A stretch of DNA of 6,061 nt, from NCBI GenBank assembly GCA_046734815.1, contig JBKPRZ010000831.1, forward strand, positions 1 to 6,061, given 5' to 3'. Under the pieces are notes generated by a model. The model was not told where the DNA came from and did not search any database. It was given only the letters and a program-made list of their open reading frames with translations. This DNA comes from CAVYGB01 sp046734815. GTDB taxonomy: Bacteria; Myxococcota_A; Polyangia; Fen-1088. Positions 1 to 5,382 of this stretch are shown here, piece by piece. Positions within the stretch are counted from its first letter, which is position 1; the number at the start of each line of letters is the position of its first letter. Both the position numbers and the translations under genes were made by a program.

Positions 1-1
1 A

Positions 2-685
2 CCCTATGGTGGCGAGGACAGACTGCAGAAGGCTTTGAGCCGCGTGCACGCCGACGCTCCGACAATCCTGTCGCTGGTGCCGGAGCTACCGGGGCGGTGG
101 GACCCCATCCTCGTTCGCTGCCTGGCGCGAAACCCGCCGGACCGCTACCAGAAGATGAGCGACCTGATCGCGGCACTCGAGGCGGTGGCGTCGCCGCCGG
201 CCGTGGTCCCTGGCGCCTCGATCCGCGCGCCGGTTCGGTGGCTGGTGGCCGGTGCGAGCGTGGTTCTCCTGACCGCCGCGGTGGCGGCCGCGGTATGGCC
301 GCGACGCCCACCCGCGCGCACGCTTCCGCCCCCGGCCGGCATGACCCGATCGGTGGCGCCCGACCGGGCAAAGCCGGCCGTGAGCGTGCATGCCACCGAG
401 GCTGCCGTGGCCGTGCCCTCCACCGAAGCTGCCTCCGTTCCGCCCGCTCGGAGATCCGCGAACACGGTCAGGCCAGCCGCGGCGACTCCCGTCCGGCCAG
501 CCGCCACGAAACAAAGTTCGACGGAGCGGCCCCGGCAGGCCGCGGACCGGGAGGCAGCGCCCGGGCAGCCGGTCGACCACCCTCCGAACGCGCGCGATGG
601 TTTGATCAAGCCGGACTTCGCGTCCGGCGCGATCGCGCCGCGGTCGCCCTCCGACCGCGTGGTGAGCCCATTTTCCGCGCACTGA
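2..685 (+). CDS. Ser/Thr protein kinase (Hanks type), C-terminal part, membrane-anchored
   Basis: Only the last 227 codons are visible, reading in frame from base 2 to a TGA at 683-685; the gene starts upstream. The first ~60 residues match the end of a eukaryotic-like kinase C-lobe. A PYGGEDRLQKAL segment is like the usual P-F-x-G-x-(7)-L stretch, then comes a PELPGRWDPILVRCLARNP segment and PPDRY, which carries the invariant subdomain XI Arg, then a QKMSDLIAALEAV helix. A hydrophobic segment at nt 239-298 (WLVAGASVVLLTAAVAAAVW) is a single membrane span. About 128 residues follow, rich in Pro, Ala and Arg, with no recognisable fold. By family knowledge the kinase phosphorylates Ser/Thr of cytoplasmic targets and the tail lies outside the inner membrane. 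The ATP-binding and catalytic loops are outside the window, so activity cannot be judged. The next + strand gene begins within about 50 bp, suggesting co-transcription. Confidence 0.9.
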   Translation, partial: PYGGEDRLQKALSRVHADAPTILSLVPELPGRWDPILVRCLARNPPDRYQKMSDLIAALEAVASPPAVVPGASIRAPVRWLVAGASVVLLTAAVAAAVWPRRPPARTLPPPAGMTRSVAPDRAKPAVSVHATEAAVAVPSTEAASVPPARRSANTVRPAAATPVRPAATKQSSTERPRQAADREAAPGQPVDHPPNARDGLIKPDFASGAIAPRSPSDRVVSPFSAH

Positions 686-738
686 CCAGCAGACCGGCGG
701 CGTTGTCGTCGGAAGAGACGCCTGTCATAGTCCCGCCC

Positions 739-2472
739 GTGCCGGCCGCCCGTCCTCGGAACCTGGGACTCGCAGTGCTGGCCTGCGGTGCCTTCGCCGG
801 CCTGCTGGGCGCCCCGGGGTGTGACGACGTCGGTACCTTCGGTCCGGGCGTGTCCTGCGGAGCGACACAACCGTGCCGGGCGCCGTTGGTATGCGTGGCA
901 GGCCGTTGCGCCGTACCACCCGGCGAGACCGCGGACGCGTCGGTGACGGATCCATCACGGCCGCCGGAGCCGGACGCGACCGTCGCGGATGCGCCAGCAG
1001 ACGCTGCCGGATCGGACGATGCTCCCGCAACCGTGCGCGGAACCGTCGACGGGGCGCCGGACCCCGGCGAAGCCGGCAATGACGGGCCGGATGCGGCGCC
1101 GGACGGAGTGCCGGACGCGGCACCGGACGGTTCGCCCGACGCCAGCGCCTGCATCGCATCGCAGGCCGCGCTCTGCGGGCGGTCGCCCGATGGGATCGTG
1201 TGCGCCTTTTCCGATCCCGCTGGGCCCTGGACGGCGCCCAGGCTGGTCGCCCCCGCCTTCAGCGACGGCGAGGGCTGGAACGCCTCGCCGTCGCTCTACG
1301 CGACCATTCAATTTCCCGATGTCGACGGAGACGGCACCACGGATGTGTGCGGGCGAAGCCGCAAGGGGATCGTCTGTGCGCTGGGCCAGGCGACGGGCGG
1401 TTTCGCTCCGGCGACGTCGTGGACCTCGGAGTTCGCGGACGGCCCGGACCCGACGGGCTGGCAGCAATCGCCCTCCAGCTGGGCCACCATCCGTTTTCCC
1501 GATCTGAACGGCGACGGGCGCGCCGACATCTGCGGGCAGAGCGCGACCGCGCACTGGTGCGCGCTGTCGACCGGAAAGGCCTTCGCGCCGGGAGCGGCCT
1601 GGGGCGCTCCCTTGCGCGACCTGGCGGGCGCCACTGTACCCCCGACGGTCTGGGGCACCGTGCAATACGCCGACCTGGACGGCGACCGCCGGGATGACTT
1701 CTGTGTGCGCGGGCCATCCGGTGTCCACTGCGCCCTGTCTTCAGGTCTGGGCTTCGGGTTCTTGCAACCCTGGACGGACGGCTTCTCGGACCCGTTCGGA
1801 GGAGACGAGCCGACGATATGGCCCACCGTCCAGATCGCGGACGTCAGTGGAGACGGCCTGGCCGATCTCTGCGGGCGAGGCTTCTTCCAGCTGGTCTGCC
1901 TCCTCGGCCGGGGTGGCATGCGAGAGCAGCCGCCGAACATGCCCCGCTTCTTCAACGAGATGCGGGTGGCCCAGTTCGGAGACGACTTCGGCTTCAGCCA
2001 GGGCATTTCCAATCACGGCTCGATCCAGTCCGCGGACATCAACGGAGACGGCCGGCTGGACATCTGCGGCAAGGCTCCCGACGGCCTCTGGTGTGTGCTG
2101 TCGAAAGGCTTTGCCGGCGTGGTGGAAGCGACCCGCTGGACCGACGCGGTCCGGGACGACCAGGGCTGGGACTCGCCGCTGCACGCCCTGACCCTGCGCT
2201 TCGCCGACCTGAACGGCGACGGCAAGGACGACCTGTGCGGTCGCCACGCCAGTGGCATCACCTGCGCACTCTCCAACGGAAAGGATGCCTTCACGCCCGG
2301 GCCGTCGCTGGCGGCGTTCCGTGACGCCGACGGGTTCGCCCGGGTGTCGTCGGCGAGCACGATCTGGTTCGGCACCTTCGTGCGGGGCAGCTGCCACCCA
2401 TCGAAACCCGCGCGCGGCGAGCGCCGGTTGCTGGAGATCGCGATCGCCAGCGGGATCGTCTTGCCGGACTGA
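739..2472 (+). CDS. Exported probable lipoprotein with Cys-paired FG-GAP/VCBS-type beta-propeller repeats
   Basis: From GTG 739 this is 577 residues, ending in TGA. Residues 1-28 look like an export signal: basic RPRN, hydrophobic LGLAVLACGAFAGLLGAPGC, with a lipobox-like Cys28 followed by Asp-Asp; C16 (AVLAC) is an alternative lipidation site. A small Cys cluster follows (C40, C46, C52, C57; CxxxxxC spacing), a module frequent in myxobacterial surface lipoproteins. Residues ~60-137 are an Asp/Pro/Ala linker. The remainder carries six repeats of about 56-65 residues with a calcium-type loop (DVDGDG, DLNGDG, DLDGDR, DVSGDG, DINGDG, DLNGDG, starting at residues 194, 255, 312, 368, 433, 490). 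Each is followed by CGR-like and xxCAL-like strands. A seventh Cys pair (C146/C155) lacks the loop. Such repeats form beta-propellers in integrin-like and lectin-like proteins; the ligand is unknown. The start is uncertain: TTG 703 (589 residues) is possible, and the best Shine-Dalgarno-like GGAAGAG (711-717) sits 9 nt before an in-frame ATA. It is probably co-transcribed with the kinase gene. Confidence 0.85.
   Translation: MPAARPRNLGLAVLACGAFAGLLGAPGCDDVGTFGPGVSCGATQPCRAPLVCVAGRCAVPPGETADASVTDPSRPPEPDATVADAPADAAGSDDAPATVRGTVDGAPDPGEAGNDGPDAAPDGVPDAAPDGSPDASACIASQAALCGRSPDGIVCAFSDPAGPWTAPRLVAPAFSDGEGWNASPSLYATIQFPDVDGDGTTDVCGRSRKGIVCALGQATGGFAPATSWTSEFADGPDPTGWQQSPSSWATIRFPDLNGDGRADICGQSATAHWCALSTGKAFAPGAAWGAPLRDLAGATVPPTVWGTVQYADLDGDRRDDFCVRGPSGVHCALSSGLGFGFLQPWTDGFSDPFGGDEPTIWPTVQIADVSGDGLADLCGRGFFQLVCLLGRGGMREQPPNMPRFFNEMRVAQFGDDFGFSQGISNHGSIQSADINGDGRLDICGKAPDGLWCVLSKGFAGVVEATRWTDAVRDDQGWDSPLHALTLRFADLNGDGKDDLCGRHASGITCALSNGKDAFTPGPSLAAFRDADGFARVSSASTIWFGTFVRGSCHPSKPARGERRLLEIAIASGIVLPD
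1087..1134 (+). repeat. 24-bp imperfect tandem repeat encoding an Asp/Pro linker
   Basis: Two adjacent 24-bp units (1087-1110 and 1111-1134) encode PDAAPDGV and PDAAPDGS, residues 117-132 of the propeller lipoprotein, and a third unit starts (PDAS). The DNA copies differ mainly at third codon positions, so the unit is partly diverged. It sits in the low-complexity linker between the Cys-rich N-terminus and the propeller. It probably acts as a flexible, acidic spacer that lifts the propeller away from the membrane. Confidence 0.7.
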
Positions 2473-2582
2473 ACGCGGTCGACAAAAGTTGGACCCCGCC
2501 CCGCGCGCTGGTTGGTGCGCATACGCACGGAGCGGAGTCCGAGAAACGGAAAGCTGTCGCGTCGAGGAGCCAGGGGTGCCGT
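2473..2582. other. Convergent intergenic gap, no clear terminator
   Basis: This 110-bp stretch lies between two convergent stop codons. The best hairpin is GTGCG-CATA-CGCAC at 2515-2528, a 5-bp stem with a 4-nt loop and no following T-run, so it is not a convincing intrinsic terminator. Rho-dependent termination for both genes would fit, but that is inference. Confidence 0.5.
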
Positions 2583-4979
2583 TTACCAGATGCCCATGAT
2601 CTGGTCGTAAACCTGCCAGCCGGTAGCGACCTGCAGGGCCGAGCCCTGCACGAGGTTGCCGGTACCCGTTCCGCGGTAGCGAAAGACCACCCCGTCGGGC
2701 CGCCGGGCCAGGATGTCCGGCCGGCCATCGCGGTCCATGTCGCCGGCCGCCATCAGCTTGTCGTAGATCTGCCAGCCGGAATTGAACTGGGTCCCGTGGT
2801 CGGCGAACGCACCGAGGCCGTTGCCCCGGAACAGCCACAAGGTCCCGTCGGGTTTGCGGGCGATGACGTCGGGGATACCGCTGGAGGCGTTGGGCACAGG
2901 GATCGGCGGCGTCGCGCTGTCGAAGTCGCCGGGTGAAAAGATCTCGCTGAAGACCTGCCATTGGTTGGCGATGTTGGTGCCTCCGTCCTGGACGAAGCCA
3001 CCCTGGCCGTTGCCCTTGTAAAGGAACACGGCCCCGTCGGGCCGACGCGCGATCACGTCGGGAGCGCCGTCGCCGTTGAAGTCGCCAGGCGTGACCAGCG
3101 CATCGAACATGTTCCAGCCCGAGTCGATCTGGTGACCCGCACCCTGGATCAACGTTCCCGCGCCAGTACCCGGGTACAGCCACAGTGACCCATCCGACTT
3201 TCGCGCCAGCAGGTCGGGGTGGCCGTCGGAATCGAAGTCGCCCGGTGAGATTATCAGGTTGAACCCGCCCCACTGGCTATCGACCTGCACGCGATCGCCG
3301 ATGAAACCCTGGCCGTCGTTTCCGCGGAACATCCCCAGATTGCCGTCCGATGGGTTCCGCACGATGACGTCGGGCTGCCCGAACTTGGTGTTGCCGGCGC
3401 TCAGGCTGTCGAAATCGCCGAAGTAGCGGGCGCTGAACCGGCCGGGTGTGGTGCCGCTACCCAGCAGGTTGGAGAGGATGATCGACAGGTGGCCGACGGG
3501 CGAGCTGCGCGATTCAGAGATCAGGCTCTGCCCGAAGGTGATCGAGCCGGCGGTGAAGATCTGGCCCGCGGAAGCGCGGCGAATATAGAACATGTCGGCG
3601 TGTTTGCCGTCGGTGCCCGACGCCAGGAGGCTGACTTCCCTGTTCACGAGCATGCTGAACGGGAGGCGGTCCTGCTCCCAGCCCGCCGCTCCGCGCTGCT
3701 GGGCGGCGCAGAAGGTCGGGGAGGGCCAGGGAATCTCACCGCTTGCACCAAAAGAGGTGGGGGGCGGCGTGGAAGGGCTGGCGGGGTTTGCGAGGATCCA
3801 GTGCCAGCGATTTGGGTCCGGCCGTTGCGTGTCGAAGCGCGTGCAGGTATTCGCGCCAGTGGTGGCTTCCTCGATTGACAGTGCCAGGGACCGCTCGTCC
3901 GGGTTCCAGTCTCGGTCCAGCTGGATCTTCTTGGCCGCCGTCAGGGTGACCTTCCGGTACATCGTGTTTCCGGACAGGTTGATCACGTTGCCGCCCTTGT
4001 TGAGGTATTTCTGCACGGCCTCGTACATGTTCTGCGACCAGTATTCGTTGTGGGTGCTGATGATGACCGTCGAGAACACGGTCGGATCGAGCACGTCGGG
4101 GATCTGGTCCACATCCCAATCGGTCAGCATCGAATAAGGCCGGCTATTGCGTTCGAGCCACCGTGCGATCCGTATCTCGCCGGCGGCAAGATGTTCGGTG
4201 CGCATCCACTGAAGGGTGTTGATGCTGTAGGGGGAGCCGGGGCAATCGTTGTCGACGTCCACGTTTTCTGGGCGCGCATAGGGGTTGGGGCGAAGAAAGG
4301 ACAGCAGCCTGCTTTGTGGCTTGCCGCAGGACGGATAAAACGACGTGCTGGCGTTGAGCTCGGATGGCCAGAAGTTGTAGGCCTGCCACGTGTTCGTCGA
4401 CGCGATCAGCGCAATCGATTTCCGGTTGGCGTCGCTGTCCCTGACGATGAACACCACGTGAAAGTAGTCCGCCGTCGGCGCCAGGTCCGTCAACTTCACC
4501 GAGTAGATGCCCGACTTCCAGACCGGGGTCGTGACCGACTGCCCGGTGCAGGGCGCGGTGAACGTCGTTCCCGTGGGCACCGTGATCTGGAACGAATTGG
4601 CCCAGGAAGCGCCATTCACGTAGGAATTGCTGTCGTAGTTCTGGTTGATGCCGTTGTTACAGGTAAAAGGACCGGCCATGGTCTGGGGGACCGGATTATT
4701 GTTCTTGTTCACGTCGATCATGTCCTGGCCATAGCGCTGGATCACCACGCTGTATTGAGTTTTCGGCGCCGGCATGTGCACGTAGAAGGTGATGGCGTCG
4801 CCAGGCCTCGCGCTCAGCACGTTGGCATAGCCCTCGATGGGGTGGTTGTTCGCCAGGACCGGGGAAGCCGTCAGCGACACGGCGGCGATGGTCAAGGTGC
4901 GGGTCCACCAGCGCGCGCGGTCGGCCGCCGGTGGACGTTGCGGGCGGTGGGTGTTGCCTCTGTGCAAAGCCTGCGGCAT
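2583..4979 (-). CDS. Secreted N,N-dimethylformamidase large-subunit-like protein with C-terminal FG-GAP/VCBS repeats
   Basis: 798 residues. ATG at 4979-4977 is preceded by AGGAG (complement of 4986-4990) at 6-nt spacing. Residues 1-43 form a long signal peptide: basic n-region (RARWWTR), hydrophobic TLTIAAVSLTASPVLA, likely cleavage before N44. Residues ~48-180 (IEGYANVLSARPGDAITFYV, then VWKSGIYSVKL and HVVFIVRD) resemble the beta-sandwich N-terminal part of the dimethylformamidase large subunit. Residues ~190-508 match its C-terminal glutamine-amidotransferase-like domain: QAYN at 199-202, RWLE 273-276, a TDWDVD segment, HNEYWS 310-315 (family HDEYWS), GGNVINLSGN, DMFYI, and a closing FTAGSITFG segment. 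Residues 519-798 hold five FG-GAP/VCBS repeats of the form PGDF-(D/N)xDGxPD-(V/L)IARxPDG-xLWLYxGxGxG. In Paracoccus-type enzymes the HxE pair is, from memory, part of a mononuclear iron site; H310 and E312 are kept. No small subunit gene is adjacent, so amidase activity is unproven. It is predicted to act outside the cytoplasmic membrane. Confidence 0.85.
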   Translation of the reverse strand: MPQALHRGNTHRPQRPPAADRARWWTRTLTIAAVSLTASPVLANNHPIEGYANVLSARPGDAITFYVHMPAPKTQYSVVIQRYGQDMIDVNKNNNPVPQTMAGPFTCNNGINQNYDSNSYVNGASWANSFQITVPTGTTFTAPCTGQSVTTPVWKSGIYSVKLTDLAPTADYFHVVFIVRDSDANRKSIALIASTNTWQAYNFWPSELNASTSFYPSCGKPQSRLLSFLRPNPYARPENVDVDNDCPGSPYSINTLQWMRTEHLAAGEIRIARWLERNSRPYSMLTDWDVDQIPDVLDPTVFSTVIISTHNEYWSQNMYEAVQKYLNKGGNVINLSGNTMYRKVTLTAAKKIQLDRDWNPDERSLALSIEEATTGANTCTRFDTQRPDPNRWHWILANPASPSTPPPTSFGASGEIPWPSPTFCAAQQRGAAGWEQDRLPFSMLVNREVSLLASGTDGKHADMFYIRRASAGQIFTAGSITFGQSLISESRSSPVGHLSIILSNLLGSGTTPGRFSARYFGDFDSLSAGNTKFGQPDVIVRNPSDGNLGMFRGNDGQGFIGDRVQVDSQWGGFNLIISPGDFDSDGHPDLLARKSDGSLWLYPGTGAGTLIQGAGHQIDSGWNMFDALVTPGDFNGDGAPDVIARRPDGAVFLYKGNGQGGFVQDGGTNIANQWQVFSEIFSPGDFDSATPPIPVPNASSGIPDVIARKPDGTLWLFRGNGLGAFADHGTQFNSGWQIYDKLMAAGDMDRDGRPDILARRPDGVVFRYRGTGTGNLVQGSALQVATGWQVYDQIMGIW

Positions 4980-4985
4980 CGAGAG

Positions 4986-4990
4986 CTCCT
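4986..4990 (-). promoter_or_regulatory. Shine-Dalgarno AGGAG of the dimethylformamidase-like gene
   Basis: Read on the minus strand, AGGAG lies 6 nt before the ATG at 4979-4977. It is the clearest ribosome binding site in the window and fixes this start, even though the resulting signal peptide has an unusually long n-region. Confidence 0.8.
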
Positions 4991-4996
4991 GGGCTG

Positions 4997-5020
4997 GACC
5001 GGCCGGTCATGCGAGCGCAT
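4997..5020. promoter_or_regulatory. Two abutting 12-bp dyads, candidate operator or 5'-UTR hairpins
   Basis: GACCGGCCGGTC (4997-5008) is a perfect palindrome. It is directly followed by ATGCGAGCGCAT (5009-5020), with 5-bp arms around AG. They lie 6 nt upstream of the Shine-Dalgarno of the minus-strand gene. They could be repressor half-sites or small hairpins in its leader; no specific regulator family is recognised. Confidence 0.4.
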
Positions 5021-5158
5021 CGCCCGCAAGGGAGTGAGCCCGGATGTGGAGATCGGTCGCGCGCTTTTTTTTGGGGGAGGTACGTGCCCCGGGAGGCGGT
5101 TCAGACGCGTCGCGTGCCCGGAGACGGGCCCTTCGACGGGGAGGGCGACGGGAACAGC

Positions 5159-5218
5159 GACCGGGCAGGAGACCAGCGACCAGCGACCGGGGACAGAGAC
5201 CGGCGACCGGGGACCGGG
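5159..5218. repeat. Degenerate heptanucleotide tandem array (GACCGGG/GACCAGC)
   Basis: Units read GACCGGG (5159), a 5-nt interruption, GACCAGC (5171), GACCAGC (5178), GACCGGG (5185), a 6-nt GACAGA (5192), GACCGGC (5198), GACCGGG (5205) and GACCGGG (5212). That is seven 7-mers plus one shortened unit in near-perfect phase. On the minus strand this is a CCCGGTC/GCTGGTC array. It is noncoding and resembles in form the short tandemly repeated heptamers of cyanobacteria, although the organism looks myxobacterial. Confidence 0.8.
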
Positions 5219-5223
5219 GGGAC

Positions 5224-5279
5224 GCCCGGGCGCGCGGGGGGGACGTGCGGCGGGGCGATCGCGGGACGCGCGCCCGGGC
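5224..5279. repeat. Perfect 13-bp inverted repeat with 30-bp spacer
   Basis: GCCCGGGCGCGCG at 5224-5236 is the exact reverse complement of CGCGCGCCCGGGC at 5267-5279. All 13 arm pairs are G-C, so a transcript or extruded cruciform would be very stable. The spacer contains the 8-bp palindrome GCGATCGC (5255-5262). There is no following T-run, so a classical intrinsic terminator is unlikely. Position is about 100 bp upstream of the epimerase start. Confidence 0.7.
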
Positions 5280-5290
5280 TTCCCGAGGAA

Positions 5291-5319
5291 GGATGTGCGA
5301 CGACCGGGAGGGATGTGCG
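5291..5319 (+). promoter_or_regulatory. Direct repeat GGATGTGCG at 20-bp spacing, candidate activator site
   Basis: GGATGTGCG occurs at 5291-5299 and 5311-5319, about two helical turns apart and 64-92 bp upstream of the epimerase ATG. A variant, GGACGTGCGG, lies at 5241-5250, exactly 50 bp before the first copy. Spacing on one helix face is typical of tandem regulator sites, but no known regulator motif is identified. Confidence 0.3.
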
Positions 5320-5382
5320 GTCGGCCGCCAGCGCGTTTCTCGCTGAGGAGGCGCACGCCCTGCTGATAGAGTCGGCCCGTCC

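Larger units (their letters stand above)
4980..5382. other. Divergent intergenic region rich in dyads and G-tracts
   Basis: About 400 bp lie between the divergent starts of the dimethylformamidase-like gene and the epimerase gene. Open frames crossing it look like GC-rich shadows: they are Arg/Pro/Gly-rich and match no family I recognise. The region holds dyads (4997-5020), an 8-T run followed by 5 G (5065-5077), a heptanucleotide array (5159-5218), a G-tract cluster (5209-5242), a 13-bp inverted repeat (5224-5279) and repeated GGATGTGCG words (5291-5319). Promoters for both flanking genes should be here, but I cannot assign -35/-10 boxes with confidence. Confidence 0.75.

Noticed and set aside
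97..702. Open frame upstream of and in frame with the propeller lipoprotein, overlapping the kinase
   Set aside because: It is Arg/Pro/Gly-rich and matches nothing, while the kinase frame there has clear C-lobe motifs. It is a high-GC shadow.
2389..2472. C-terminal tail of the propeller lipoprotein as a frameshifted or truncated repeat
   Set aside because: The other frames downstream show no DxDGDG continuation, and the half repeat at the C-terminus is explained by closure with the N-terminal half blade.
2483..2500. ACAAAAGTTGGACCCCGC reminiscent of transposon-end sequences
   Set aside because: There is no matching inverted copy, target duplication or transposase in the window, so there is no basis for an insertion sequence.
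1741..3273. 510-codon minus-strand open frame spanning both propeller genes
   Set aside because: It runs antisense to the Cys-paired repeats and out of frame with the dimethylformamidase-like gene, shows no family motifs, and is Arg-rich.
5026..5043. Sigma-54-like GG...TTGC element on the minus strand
   Set aside because: The GG to GC spacing is 11 rather than the required 10 and the TGGCAC word is absent.
5061..5077. T8 run as a rho-independent terminator on the + strand
   Set aside because: No stable hairpin precedes it and no + strand gene ends nearby. An A-tract (UP-like) for the minus gene is possible but unsupported.
5255..5262. GCGATCGC as a cyanobacterial HIP1 element
   Set aside because: It is a single copy in a GC-rich window, with no cyanobacterial features in the proteins.
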